64,000 bases of DNA from Lachnospiraceae bacterium KGMB03038 (GCA_007361935.1 CP041667.1:660001-724000); one strand, 5' to 3'. Numbered from the stretch's first letter, positions 10,845-19,599 are shown. Program-made: numbers and translations. Notes: generated by a model not told the origin, from the sequence alone.

Positions 10845-11436
10845 TATATTTACGGATCCTTAAGGGCACGTGTAAGGAAGCTGCAAGAGCCTGACAGGCC
10901 TGGATCTCTTCTTGGGGCAGTACATCTACAATGGTGAAACGGACGTCAGGGATCTGTTTGGAGGCTTTTACAGCGAAATCCAGCATCGCGTCATATGCGT
11001 CCGGGAACTTAGGTCTGGTAACGTTTGTGTAAGCTTCTTTATCCGGGGCGTTCAGACTAATGGAGACACAGTCTGCTACCTGGGCAAGTTCAGGAACGAT
11101 ATCCCGTCCGTGTTCCAAACTTCCAAGGCCATTGGTATTGACCCGGATGGAAAGGCCAAAGGTATCTTTGGCGTAACGGGCGGTATCGATCAGAGTCTCA
11201 AGGGCACAGGTGGGTTCCCCGTAACCGCAGTAGACCAGCTCTTTAAAGCCATGGAAGTCAAAGGCATCCATGGCCTTTTTGATCTCATCGGGGGTGGGAT
11301 CCTGTTTGTGCCAAAGGGATGTGGCGTCTCCGATCGCGTCCTCGTGGCTGCGGATGCAGAAGGTACAGCGGCAGTTGCAGCGGTTTGTGATGTTTGCGTA
11401 AACTTGATCTTTATAAGTGTACAGAATGTCGGCCAT
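10837..11436 (-). CDS. Radical SAM protein (short, TatD-linked/ECF-paired type)
   Basis: 199 residues, short for a radical SAM enzyme. The [4Fe-4S] motif CX3CX2C is in the NRCNCRCTFC stretch near residue 18-25, followed by the SAM-binding GYGEPT near 71. The (beta/alpha) barrel looks partial, with no C-terminal auxiliary-cluster cysteines. Members of such short families are regularly found beside TatD or small ECF-type membrane proteins; the reaction is not known to me. AAAGAGGTG precedes the ATG. It lies 45 bases downstream of the ECF S component and the pyridoxal kinase on the same strand, so a link to vitamin B6 or a related cofactor is plausible but unproven. Confidence 0.8.
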   Translation of the reverse strand: MADILYTYKDQVYANITNRCNCRCTFCIRSHEDAIGDATSLWHKQDPTPDEIKKAMDAFDFHGFKELVYCGYGEPTCALETLIDTARYAKDTFGLSIRVNTNGLGSLEHGRDIVPELAQVADCVSISLNAPDKEAYTNVTRPKFPDAYDAMLDFAVKASKQIPDVRFTIVDVLPQEEIQACQALAASLHVPLRIRKYTT

Positions 11437-11481
11437 GTGATAACACCTCTTTCTTAAAATATATCTATTGTTCTGCCAAAG

Positions 11482-12009
11482 TTATCTCTGGTACAAGAAG
11501 CGCTGGGCTTTTGATTTGAGATGTACTTTATCCAGGGAAGCTCCAAGGAACAGGAAGATCACGGCGCTTCCAATGGACTGGACCGCGCTTCCGGCCAGAG
11601 AAACCAAGGGAGCAACAAAAGAGCCAAACAAGATTCCCTCAGCCAGATAATATCCCGCGGCGGAGATCACCGCGCTGACAAAAGGCGCGGCCAGGTTCCG
11701 CCTGGATAGGATCCGGCCCTCACGGCTGGTAAAAGGCAGGACGATCAACATCTTGATGATGATCGTGGCGGGGGCCCACATAGGAGAAGTCAGAAGGTCT
11801 GCAAGCCCTCCGCCAAGAGCCGCCGCGGCAAGAGCGTAGGGCCTTGGCAGCAGTACAGCGGCCAGATAGATCAAGGCGTCTCCAAAGTGGATGTATCCGC
11901 CGTTGGCGCCATAAGGAATATGGAACAGCCAGGCAGTCATAATGGTGATCATAGCGGCGAACAGTCCTGTGAAAGCGATGAGCACCGTTGGTTTTGTATC
12001 AGTTTTCAT
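11482..12009 (-). CDS. ECF transporter S component, probable vitamin B6-type
   Basis: 175 residues with about five or six hydrophobic segments, including a first helix LIAFTGLFAAMITIMTAW, then IHFGDALIYLAAVLL and PYALAAAALGGGLADLL. This is the compact fold of energy-coupling-factor substrate-binding membrane subunits, which borrow a shared T/A1/A2 module encoded elsewhere. Its start overlaps the end of the pyridoxal kinase gene by 11 bases, with AAGGAGG inside that gene, so the two are translationally coupled. Coupling to a B6 kinase suggests a pyridoxine/pyridoxal importer; this rests on context only. Confidence 0.8.
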   Translation of the reverse strand: MKTDTKPTVLIAFTGLFAAMITIMTAWLFHIPYGANGGYIHFGDALIYLAAVLLPRPYALAAAALGGGLADLLTSPMWAPATIIIKMLIVLPFTSREGRILSRRNLAAPFVSAVISAAGYYLAEGILFGSFVAPLVSLAGSAVQSIGSAVIFLFLGASLDKVHLKSKAQRFLYQR

Positions 12010-12901
12010 AGGAATCAGCCTCCTTCTTAAGAGTTTTGAACTGGTTCTCTTCCGGGATCAGAAGAGACAGGTATTTTTCATAGTTGATGCCATCATTGCG
12101 GGGAATCTTTTCTTTGACCGTGTCGGCCAGGGCCATTTCCAGAAAGGTTCCAGCCATTCGGATGACAGAGCAAAGATCATTTCCTCTGGCGGCGCCTGCG
12201 GCCAGACAGGAGGCGAAGAGATCGCCGGTACCGGAATAGCTTCCGCCGATATGGGGGAAAGCCAAAAGCTGGCTGTCTGTCTCTGTGACATACAGATTCC
12301 CCATCTGTTCCGCATTCTGGGAGTCCACAAACTGGATGCCGGTCACGATCACATGCCGGGGGCCGTGACTGCACAGAGAACGGCTAAGTTCTGTGATCCT
12401 CTCTGAAAGGGCTTGGATTTCTTGTATGCCTGCCAGGTCCTTGTAATCAGAATCTGTCAGAAGACAAAGTTCTGTCAGGTTTGGAGTGATGATATCTGCC
12501 GTCAGTGCCAGCCGCCGCATTTCGCGAAGGAGAGGCGGGGTAAACAGATCATAGGTCTTGCCGTTGTCGCCCATGACCGGATCTACAAGAAGAAAATTAT
12601 CCGGGGAGCCAAATGTATCAATAAAATGGAAAATCTGCTGAATCTGTCTTTCGCTGGCGACAAATCCTGTATAAATTCCATCAAAACTCTGCCCCATTTT
12701 TTCCCAGTAACTTCGGAATATTTCCATTTTGTCTGTATAATCATCGCAATAATAATCAGGATATCCTGTCTGGGCGGTCAGGACCGCTGTGGGAAGGGGA
12801 CATGGCTGGACCCCCATGGCGGAGATGACAGAGATAGCGGCCGTCAGAGAACAGCGGCCGAACCCGGACAGATCATTGATCACTGCAATTTTTTTACTCA
12901 T
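11999..12901 (-). CDS. Pyridoxal/pyridoxamine kinase
   Basis: 300-residue ribokinase-superfamily enzyme that phosphorylates B6 vitamers to their 5'-phosphates in salvage. Signs are the N-terminal INDLSGFGRCSL motif, the PLPTAVLTAQTGY stretch near 36-48, DPVMGDNG near 107, TPNLTEL near 139, and the anion-hole/catalytic GSYSGTGDLFAS near 219-230, with GTGD supplying the catalytic Asp. The layout matches PdxY/PdxK types. AAAGGAG lies upstream of the ATG. First gene of a three-gene unit with an ECF S component and a radical SAM protein. Confidence 0.9.
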   Translation of the reverse strand: MSKKIAVINDLSGFGRCSLTAAISVISAMGVQPCPLPTAVLTAQTGYPDYYCDDYTDKMEIFRSYWEKMGQSFDGIYTGFVASERQIQQIFHFIDTFGSPDNFLLVDPVMGDNGKTYDLFTPPLLREMRRLALTADIITPNLTELCLLTDSDYKDLAGIQEIQALSERITELSRSLCSHGPRHVIVTGIQFVDSQNAEQMGNLYVTETDSQLLAFPHIGGSYSGTGDLFASCLAAGAARGNDLCSVIRMAGTFLEMALADTVKEKIPRNDGINYEKYLSLLIPEENQFKTLKKEADSYEN

Positions 12902-13036
12902 GGTAGCAATCTCCTTTTTGTTTTATAGCAATCATAGCACCAAAGTGGATAGATTAAAAAGACCAGATATGACAAAAATGACCAGGCCAGTTGTGAGAAA
13001 AACAGAAATGGAATAATTTGAAACAGGATCAGGGAA

Positions 13037-13711
13037 TCACGATTCGATCAGTTTGGCCAAATAGCGGAAAAAGGCCTCTGTCTCCTCTTCCACAGAAAGA
13101 GTTCCCTGGCGCTTTTTTTCCATTGCGTTATAGAGCATACTCTGAAAGATCAGGGAAGTAAGCTCACTGTAAAAATAGAGTTTCTGATCTGCGGGAACCG
13201 CGGAGGTGTCTGGAAGGTCGATCAGTTGAAAAGATTTGATATTGCGCTGGATAAAATCAGAGGAGGTCATAATGTCCAGAAAGTCTTCAGTGACGCCCTT
13301 AAGATTATCCGGGAAAAGCTCATAGTATAGCTCCAGGGACTGATCTACCGTTTCATGGGAAAATTCGCCAAAGAATATCACATGAAATACTTCTGGATAA
13401 GTGAAGGCATGGCGGCAGAAACATTCCCAGCAGCCATAGAAGCGTTCTTCTGGAGAAGCAGAGTCGTCCACATATGCAGAAAGATCAGTTACATACTGGT
13501 TTAGGTATTTGATAGAAGTAAATAATACCAGATGGTTTATATTTTCAAAATAATTGTACAAAGTTGCAATATTATAACCGGCTTTGTCAGCCACCTCCCG
13601 GACGGTCAGCTTATCAACGCCCTTTTCGGCAATGATATCTTCGGCCGCCTGGATAAAATATAAAATAGTCCTTTTTTTCTGCAGATCTCTGTTTTTTTTG
13701 CTTTGCTCCAT
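13037..13711 (-). CDS. TetR/AcrR-family regulator
   Basis: 224 residues. The N-terminal ~60 residues are a TetR DNA-binding domain (KRTILYFIQAAEDIIAEKGVDKLTV, then ADKAGYNIATLYNYF recognition helix). The remainder is an all-helical ligand/dimer domain without a recognisable ligand signature. AGGAGGG precedes the start. It is divergent from an amidohydrolase gene, and between them lie a palindrome that could be its operator and the tail of a decayed MFS transporter gene, which suggests it once controlled that transporter too. Confidence 0.88.
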   Translation of the reverse strand: MEQSKKNRDLQKKRTILYFIQAAEDIIAEKGVDKLTVREVADKAGYNIATLYNYFENINHLVLFTSIKYLNQYVTDLSAYVDDSASPEERFYGCWECFCRHAFTYPEVFHVIFFGEFSHETVDQSLELYYELFPDNLKGVTEDFLDIMTSSDFIQRNIKSFQLIDLPDTSAVPADQKLYFYSELTSLIFQSMLYNAMEKKRQGTLSVEEETEAFFRYLAKLIES

Positions 13712-13798
13712 AGGCCCTCCTTATATGTCTCTTTTACAAATTATATCATGAATTTTGTGAAAAACAAACAACAAAAAAGTGTAAACAAATAAATAATA

Positions 13799-13810
13799 TA
13801 AACATGTTTA
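13799..13810. promoter_or_regulatory. Perfect palindrome TAAACATGTTTA, candidate TetR operator
   Basis: A 12-base perfect palindrome in the divergent region upstream of the TetR gene. A further half-site-like TGTAAAC lies at 13780-13786, and TGTTTACA covers 13805-13812. Position and symmetry fit a TetR-type operator; no binding evidence is available. Confidence 0.45.
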
Positions 13811-13861
13811 CAAAATTGAAATGTTATGGTAGACTTCAATAAGAATGAGAGACGGCCGTAA

Positions 13862-14056
13862 ATTGGATACCTGCCGGAAGCGCTCTGCCCGCTTTTTGCC
13901 GGGAAAATGCTGGATTCTTTCCCAGGTCTGGATGGTTACAAAATGATCTTCGCAGGATGGCTTGCTGTAACGGTGGTTGGTATCGTACTGGTAGTTATCT
14001 GGCTGAGGATGACGAAAGAAAAACGAAAAGAACTTCTTAGTAAGAAGTCCAAATAA
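13862..14056 (+). pseudogene. C-terminal remnant of an MFS-type transporter
   Basis: Frame with stop at 14054-14056 reads about 64 codons back to an in-frame TAA at 13859. The peptide begins IGYLPEAL, continues through FPGLDGYKMIFAGWL, has one hydrophobic helix (TVVGIVLVVIW) and ends with a basic tail (TKEKRKELL). This is the usual look of the last helix and cytoplasmic tail of a major-facilitator permease. No good start codon or ribosome-binding site precedes it, so it is probably what is left after deletion of the 5' part. An ATG at 13907 could give a 49-residue peptide but lacks a Shine-Dalgarno sequence. It ends 23 bases before the amidohydrolase gene. Confidence 0.6.
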
Positions 14057-14079
14057 ACATAATTAAAGGAGGAGTTTTT

Positions 14080-15273
14080 ATGAAGGTATTAAAAAACTGC
14101 AGATTTATCCCTGAATTGGTGGAAGGTTATGAGGGAACTTCCGGAGATATCCTGGTAGAAGACGGCCGGATCCTGGAAGTGACCGAAGGAAAGGACGCTT
14201 ATCCAGAAGACGCGGAAGTGTACGATATGGGCGGAAAGTATGCGCTGCCGGGATTCTTTGACATGCATATTCACCTTTCCCTGTCTGGCGGAGACACTTT
14301 GATCGATAACGCGAAAAGCCCGGTACAGCAGACACTGGATGCGGTGAAATTTGCTCAGGACAGCTTATACGCCGGATTTACCACCATCCGTGATGTGGGA
14401 AGCTGCTACAATGTGGCAGTAGATCTGCGGAACGCGATCAATGACGGAAAGATTACAGGTCCTAACATTATTGCTTGCGGAAAGATCATTACGCCTACAG
14501 AGAGCGGAAATGAGTTCTTTGCGGATATGTATGAAGAAGCAGATGGACCGGAAGAAATCTTAAAAGCAGTCCGCAATGAGATGAAAAAAGGCGCGGATTT
14601 CATTAAGATCATGGGAACCGGAGCCGTTATGAATCCAGGCGGAGAACCGGGACAGCCGATTTATACTCTTGACGAGCTGAAAGCAGTAGTAGAAGCCGCA
14701 AAATTCAAAGATACTTATGTAGCGACTCACTGTCATGGAACACAGGCTATCAAGAACTCCATCATCGCGGGAGTACACACCATTGAGCATGCTTCCGTTC
14801 TTGACGATGAGGCAATTGAAATGCTGAAAGGGAACGAGGATACCTTTATCATTCCAACACTGAACGTTATTTACGGACTGGTGGACAGCGTACCGGAGTC
14901 TTCCACCTTTATGATGGCAAAAGCAAAATGGGTAATGGAACGTATTAAAATAGGAATCCGCAAAGCATACGATGCAGGTCTCCTTCTTGGATTTGGTACC
15001 GACCAGGGAGCAACACCTCTCAGACATGGAAAGAACGGCGCGGAGTTCGTGCTGAGAAAAGAATTCTGGGATATGAAAGAAATTGATATCCTGAAACAGG
15101 CTACCATCAACAACGCGATCATCGCTGGCTGCGATAAAGATTACGGTACGATCAAAGCTGGTAAAGTAGCGGATATCGTAGGAATCGACGGAAATCCGAT
15201 CGAGGATATCTCAAGATGTCGTGATAACGTAGAAGTTGTTGTAAAGAGCGGCGAGTTAGTAAAAGGAAAGTAA
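14080..15273 (+). CDS. Metal-dependent amidohydrolase (imidazolonepropionase/prolidase-like)
   Basis: 397-residue amidohydrolase-superfamily enzyme. Metal ligands are visible in order: HIH near residue 63-65, a Lys in DFIKIMGTG near 180 (possible bridging ligand), ATHCHG near 224, IEHAS near 244, and GTDQGA near 313. The C-terminal GTIKAGKVADIVGIDGNP is the usual beta-sandwich signature. Family members hydrolyse C-N bonds such as dipeptides with Pro or acyl-amino acids; the substrate here is not deducible. AAAGGAGG precedes the ATG. A permease remnant sits just upstream and a TetR gene is divergent, so this was probably a regulated uptake-plus-hydrolysis unit. Confidence 0.87.
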   Translation: MKVLKNCRFIPELVEGYEGTSGDILVEDGRILEVTEGKDAYPEDAEVYDMGGKYALPGFFDMHIHLSLSGGDTLIDNAKSPVQQTLDAVKFAQDSLYAGFTTIRDVGSCYNVAVDLRNAINDGKITGPNIIACGKIITPTESGNEFFADMYEEADGPEEILKAVRNEMKKGADFIKIMGTGAVMNPGGEPGQPIYTLDELKAVVEAAKFKDTYVATHCHGTQAIKNSIIAGVHTIEHASVLDDEAIEMLKGNEDTFIIPTLNVIYGLVDSVPESSTFMMAKAKWVMERIKIGIRKAYDAGLLLGFGTDQGATPLRHGKNGAEFVLRKEFWDMKEIDILKQATINNAIIAGCDKDYGTIKAGKVADIVGIDGNPIEDISRCRDNVEVVVKSGELVKGK

Positions 15274-15291
15274 AATTTGTAAAGTCTGTTT

Positions 15292-15325
15292 TAAAGGGTT
15301 TGACGTATGACGTCAAACCCTTTAT
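15292..15325 (+). terminator. Terminator-like hairpin after amidohydrolase
   Basis: AAAGGGTTTGACGT pairs with ACGTCAAACCCTTT around a 3-base loop, in an A/T-rich context on both sides. The T run is short, so strength is uncertain. Confidence 0.75.
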
Positions 15326-15401
15326 AGTTGAATTCGGACTTTAAAGAGACGGAAGAAAATAAAGTTTTAAGACGAATTTTGATAAGATTTAAAACAAACA
15401 G

Positions 15402-15430
15402 TTGACAAGAAATTAAAAGTAGGATATAAT
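15402..15430 (+). promoter_or_regulatory. Consensus sigma-70 promoter for tRNA-Arg
   Basis: TTGACA at 15402-15407 and TATAAT at 15425-15430 with a 17-base spacer, a perfect match to the vegetative consensus. tRNA-Arg starts 32 bases after the -10 box. Confidence 0.92.
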
Positions 15431-15462
15431 GAAATCTGCTGTGAAGAAGATTCGCGGTGAAT

Positions 15463-15536
15463 GTGGGCGTAGCTCAGCTGGATAGAGCGTTTGGCTACGG
15501 ACCAAAAGGTCGGGGGTTCGAATCCTCTCGCCCACG
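15463..15536 (+). tRNA. tRNA-Arg (anticodon ACG)
   Basis: Acceptor GTGGGCG pairs with CGCCCAC at 15529-15535. The anticodon stem TTTGG/CCAAA holds loop CTACGGA with anticodon ACG, expected to be edited to ICG for CGN codons. The T arm GGGGG/CCTCT closes TTCGAAT with two G-U pairs. Discriminator G; CCA is not encoded. It has its own promoter and terminator. Confidence 0.95.
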
Positions 15537-15546
15537 TTACATTCAA

Positions 15547-15576
15547 AAGCATCCTGCGGTAGCAGGATGCTTTTTT
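15547..15576 (+). terminator. Terminator of tRNA-Arg
   Basis: An 11-bp perfect stem AAGCATCCTGC / GCAGGATGCTT with a 4-base loop and six T. Only about 50 bases separate it from glpK, and no strong promoter is seen in that gap. Confidence 0.93.
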
Positions 15577-15628
15577 GTGATTCTTAAAGAAGAAACCGGT
15601 ATTTTATAAATAAAAAGGAGGGAATAAA

Positions 15629-17128
15629 ATGGCAAAATATGTGATGGCGCTGGATGCCGGGACCACCAGTAACCGCTGTATCCTGTTTAATGAAAAGGGA
15701 GAGATCTGCAGTGTGGCCCAGAAGGAATTTACCCAATATTTTCCACATCCTGGATGGGTAGAGCATGATGCGGACGAGATCTGGTCCTGTCAGCTTGGCG
15801 TGGCGGTAGAGGCTATGAGCAAGATCGGCGCGGAGGCGAAAGATATTGCGGCGATCGGGATCACCAATCAAAGAGAAACGGTGGTCGTGTGGGATAAAAC
15901 CACTGGAGAGCCGGTGTATCACGCGATCGTCTGGCAGTGCAGAAGAACGGCCAAGTACTGTGACAAGCTGAAGGAAGAAGGATGGACAGAGACTTTCCGC
16001 CAGAAAACGGGACTGATCATAGATGCCTATTTCTCAGCCACTAAGATCCGCTGGATCCTGGAACACGTGGATGGGGCAAGAGAAAAAGCGCAGAAGGGAG
16101 AGCTTCTCTTTGGAACGGTGGAAACCTGGCTGATCTGGAAGCTGACAAAAGGCAGGGTCCATGTGACGGATTATTCCAATGCCTCACGGACCATGCTGTT
16201 TAATATCAATACCTTAGAATGGGATCAGGAGATTCTGGATGTTATAGAGATCCCTGCTTCGATGCTTCCGGAAGTAAAGCCTTCCAGCTGCGTTTACGGG
16301 GAGGCGGACGCCGCTTTCTTCGGCGGGCCTATTCCCATTGGAGGAGCCGCGGGAGATCAGCAGTCCGCACTCTTTGGCCAGACTTGCTTTATGCCGGGAG
16401 AAGCGAAAAATACGTATGGTACGGGCTGTTTCCTTCTGATGAATACCGGAGAGAAGCCGGTGTTTTCCCAGCACGGTCTGGTAACCACGATCGCGTGGGG
16501 TGTAGACGGACAAGTGACGTACGCGCTGGAAGGTTCGATCTTTGTGGCGGGAGCGGCAATCCAATGGCTGCGGGATGAACTGCGGCTGATTGATTCTTCG
16601 GAAGATTCAGAATATATGGCACAGAAAGTAGAAGACAGCGGGGGATGTTATGTGGTGCCTGCATTTACAGGTTTGGGCGCGCCATACTGGGATCAGTATG
16701 CGAGAGGGACTATTGTAGGCCTGACCAGAGGGGTGAATAAATACCACATTATTCGAGCAACTCTGGAATCTCTTGCTTATCAGGTAAATGATGTTCTAAA
16801 AGCCATGGAGGCAGATTCGGGGATTTCTTTAAGCGCGCTGAAAGTAGACGGAGGCGCAAGCGCCAATAATTTCCTGATGCAGACCCAGGCAGATCTTATC
16901 AACGCGCCGGTGGAGCGGCCTTCCTGTATCGAGACTACGGCTATGGGGGCGGCATATCTGGCCGGCTTGGCGGTTGGATATTGGAAGAATAAAGAAGATG
17001 TGATCCAAAACTGGTCCATTGACCGGGTGTTTGAGCCCAGGATACCGGAAGAGAAAAGAAAGAAGATGTTAAAAGGCTGGAAGAAAGCGGTAAAGTATGC
17101 TTTCGACTGGGCGAAAGAAGAGGACTAG
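15629..17128 (+). CDS. glpK: Glycerol kinase
   Basis: 499-residue FGGY-family kinase that makes sn-glycerol-3-phosphate from glycerol and ATP. The N-terminal ALDAGTTSNRCILF is the phosphate-1 motif, ITNQRET near 83 and NASRTMLFNI near 184 are glycerol-kinase signatures, and GDQQSALFGQ near 248 and the DGGASANNFL adenosine motif near 407 complete the ATP site. Length is normal. AAAGGAGGG precedes the ATG. It heads an operon with two FAD oxidoreductases and a DUF1667 protein, giving glycerol-3-phosphate oxidation to dihydroxyacetone phosphate. Confidence 0.96.
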   Translation: MAKYVMALDAGTTSNRCILFNEKGEICSVAQKEFTQYFPHPGWVEHDADEIWSCQLGVAVEAMSKIGAEAKDIAAIGITNQRETVVVWDKTTGEPVYHAIVWQCRRTAKYCDKLKEEGWTETFRQKTGLIIDAYFSATKIRWILEHVDGAREKAQKGELLFGTVETWLIWKLTKGRVHVTDYSNASRTMLFNINTLEWDQEILDVIEIPASMLPEVKPSSCVYGEADAAFFGGPIPIGGAAGDQQSALFGQTCFMPGEAKNTYGTGCFLLMNTGEKPVFSQHGLVTTIAWGVDGQVTYALEGSIFVAGAAIQWLRDELRLIDSSEDSEYMAQKVEDSGGCYVVPAFTGLGAPYWDQYARGTIVGLTRGVNKYHIIRATLESLAYQVNDVLKAMEADSGISLSALKVDGGASANNFLMQTQADLINAPVERPSCIETTAMGAAYLAGLAVGYWKNKEDVIQNWSIDRVFEPRIPEEKRKKMLKGWKKAVKYAFDWAKEED

Positions 17129-17129
17129 A

Positions 17130-18593
17130 ATGATGTATGATATTTTGATCATCGGAGCGGGAGTCTCTGGATGCGGAGCGGCCAGAGAACTGGCAAGGTA
17201 TCAGGCGAAAATATGCGTGCTGGAGCGAGAAGAGGATGTCTGCGAAGGAACTTCAAAGGCAAACAGCGGAATCATCCATGCGGGGTTTGACGCAAAGCCA
17301 GGTTCCCTGAAAGCAAAGATGAATGTGCGCGGAAATCAGATGATGGATCAGGCGGCAGAAGAATTGGAGATTCCTTTCGTAAGGAATGGTTCTCTGGTGG
17401 TTTGTACAGATTCAGCCAGGGAAAAAGAATTGGAACGTCTTATGGAAAGTGGCAGAAAGAATGGAGTTCCAGGACTGCGGATCCTCAAAAAAGAAGAGCT
17501 GCGTCAACTGGAACCCAATATTTCAGAAAGGGCATGGGCGGCTCTTTATGCGCCTACAGGAGGAATCGTCTGTCCTTTTGAATTGAATCTGGCGCTGGCT
17601 GAAAATGCCTGTGAGAACGGCGTGGAATTCCGGTTTAGACAGGAAGTGACGGAAATAGTAAGAGAGAGGGACAACTATGCTGTCAAGACCAAGTCGGGGG
17701 AAAGCTATAAAGGAAAGATTGTGATCAATGCGGCGGGAGTGTATGCGGATCAGATCCATAATCTGGTCTGTGGAGAAAAGATGGAGATCATCCCAAGAAA
17801 AGGGGAATACATGCTTCTTGACAAAACGGCGGGCGAACATGTCTCTCGAACTATCTTTACCCTGCCAGGCCCGTATGGAAAAGGAGTGCTTGTAACGCCG
17901 ACGGTACATGGGAATCTTCTTGTAGGCCCGACAGCGGAGGATATCCGGGACAAGGAGGGGGTTAATACCACAAGAGAAGGTTTGGAGAAGGTTCAAGAGA
18001 AATGCCGGGAGGCGGTCCGGGATATTCCGCTGAAGCAGGTGATCACTTCTTTTGCGGGGCTTCGCGCTCACGAGCCGGGAGACGATTTTGTGATACAGGA
18101 GTCAGAAGATGGATTTTTCGACTGTGGAGGTATTGAATCCCCAGGTCTTACGTCTTGCCTTGCGATCGGAGAACTGCTGGGAGAAATGGTGAGCAGGAAA
18201 CTTTGCCTTCCCCGTAAGGACGAGTTCCATCCATTCCGCAAAGGGATCATAAGGCCAGAGGAGCTGTCTTTGGAAGATAGGAGCCGGCTGATCCAGGAGA
18301 ATCCCGCATATGGGAATATTGTGTGCCGGTGCGAGATGATTTCAGAAGGAGAGATATTAGAAGCGATCCACAGGCCTCTCGGCGCAAAGACGATGGATGG
18401 TATCAAGCGAAGAGTGCGGGCAGGAATGGGACGCTGCCAGGGAGGTTTTTGCTCGCCAAAAGTAATGGAATTGCTGTCACGGGAGCAAAAGATCGATATG
18501 CTGGAAATCCGAAAATCGGGTCCGGATTCCAGAATGTTGGAGGGACGCATCAGAGATGGCATATCAGGAGGGCAAGAAGATGAAGATATATGA
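17130..18593 (+). CDS. glpA: FAD-dependent glycerol-3-phosphate dehydrogenase (GlpA-type with BFD domain)
   Basis: About 487 residues. The N-terminal GAGVSGCGAARELA is the FAD-binding Rossmann motif, and the DAO fold extends to about residue 370. The C-terminal ~60 residues are a BFD-like [2Fe-2S] domain with CRCE and CQGGFC cysteines. This matches the large subunit of anaerobic glycerol-3-phosphate dehydrogenase found in Clostridia; the alternative is a related hydroxyacid oxidase. Two ATGs are adjacent (17130 and 17133), one base after the glpK stop, implying coupling. The next gene overlaps its end by 14 bases. Confidence 0.88.
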   Translation: MMYDILIIGAGVSGCGAARELARYQAKICVLEREEDVCEGTSKANSGIIHAGFDAKPGSLKAKMNVRGNQMMDQAAEELEIPFVRNGSLVVCTDSAREKELERLMESGRKNGVPGLRILKKEELRQLEPNISERAWAALYAPTGGIVCPFELNLALAENACENGVEFRFRQEVTEIVRERDNYAVKTKSGESYKGKIVINAAGVYADQIHNLVCGEKMEIIPRKGEYMLLDKTAGEHVSRTIFTLPGPYGKGVLVTPTVHGNLLVGPTAEDIRDKEGVNTTREGLEKVQEKCREAVRDIPLKQVITSFAGLRAHEPGDDFVIQESEDGFFDCGGIESPGLTSCLAIGELLGEMVSRKLCLPRKDEFHPFRKGIIRPEELSLEDRSRLIQENPAYGNIVCRCEMISEGEILEAIHRPLGAKTMDGIKRRVRAGMGRCQGGFCSPKVMELLSREQKIDMLEIRKSGPDSRMLEGRIRDGISGGQEDEDI

Positions 18594-19584
18594 TGTGGCA
18601 GTCATTGGCGGCGGCCCGGCAGGTCTTGCGGCGGCTTTGGCGGCGAAAGGCCAGGGAGCGGAGAAGATTTTGATCCTGGAAAGAGACAGTGTTCTTGGGG
18701 GGATCTTAAATCAATGCATCCACAATGGATTTGGCCTGCACACATTTAAAGAAGAGCTGACAGGTCCGGAGTATGCCTGGAGATATATTGAACAGGTGCA
18801 GAAAGAAAAAATTCCATACAGACTTGACTCGATGGTAGTGGGAATCCATGTGGAAGAAAAAAGGAAGATCCTTACCGTTATGAGCCGGGAAAGAGGAATG
18901 GAGCAGATTGAGGCCAGAGCGCTCATTCTTGCGATGGGCTGCAGAGAAAGACCAAGAGGCGCGCTGAATGTGCCGGGATTTCGGCCGGCCGGTATCTATA
19001 CGGCGGGAACCGCGCAAAGATTGGTAAATATGGAAGGATATATGCCGGGCCGCCAGATCGTGATTCTAGGATCTGGGGATATCGGTTTGATCATGGCAAG
19101 AAGAATGACGTTGGAAGGAGCCAAGGTAAAAGCTGTGGTGGAGATTCTTCCAAAGTCAGGCGGTCTTCAGAGGAATATCGTCCAATGTCTGGAGGATTAT
19201 GGGATTCCATTGAAATTAAATCACACGGTAGTGGATATTTTTGGAAAAGAGCATATCGAGGGTGTTACCCTTGCTCAAGTAGATGAACGGAAAATTCCGA
19301 TTCCTGGGACGGAAGAATTCTATGCCTGTGATACACTGCTTCTTTCTGTGGGGCTGATACCGGAAAATGAGCTGACGAAAGAGGCGGGGGCGGAGATGGA
19401 CGAAAAAACGGGCGGACCGGTGGTGGATGAACGTCTGGAAACAACAGTCCCCGGAATGTTTGCCTGTGGAAATGTGCTGCATGTCCATGATCTTGTGGAT
19501 CATGTTTCACAAGAGGCAGAAAAAGCCGGCCGCTGCGCGGCCATGTATCTGGAAGAAATTGAACAGAGAATTCTTTCAAAATAA
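18580..19584 (+). CDS. NAD(P)/FAD-dependent oxidoreductase, GlpB-like partner
   Basis: 335 residues. The FAD motif GGGPAGLAAALAAKGQG is at the N-terminus, a second GxGxxG (LGSGDIGLIMARR) near 155-168 is for NAD(P), and CGNVLHVHD lies near the end. It is a two-dinucleotide-domain flavoprotein of the pyridine nucleotide-disulfide reductase class without the redox-active Cys pair. CNQ-like CIHNG near 46 is present. The start at 18580 is taken because the first eight codons of the longer frame belong to the overlapping upstream gene's tail. With GlpA and DUF1667 it probably passes electrons from glycerol-3-phosphate onward. Confidence 0.85.
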   Translation: MKIYDVAVIGGGPAGLAAALAAKGQGAEKILILERDSVLGGILNQCIHNGFGLHTFKEELTGPEYAWRYIEQVQKEKIPYRLDSMVVGIHVEEKRKILTVMSRERGMEQIEARALILAMGCRERPRGALNVPGFRPAGIYTAGTAQRLVNMEGYMPGRQIVILGSGDIGLIMARRMTLEGAKVKAVVEILPKSGGLQRNIVQCLEDYGIPLKLNHTVVDIFGKEHIEGVTLAQVDERKIPIPGTEEFYACDTLLLSVGLIPENELTKEAGAEMDEKTGGPVVDERLETTVPGMFACGNVLHVHDLVDHVSQEAEKAGRCAAMYLEEIEQRILSK

Positions 19585-19599
19585 GGAGGCGTCAGGAAG

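Noticed and set aside
10837..11436. Radical SAM gene as RiPP (sactipeptide-type) maturase
   Set aside because: No precursor-like small ORF or SPASM-type cysteine tail is present, and the neighbours are B6 genes.
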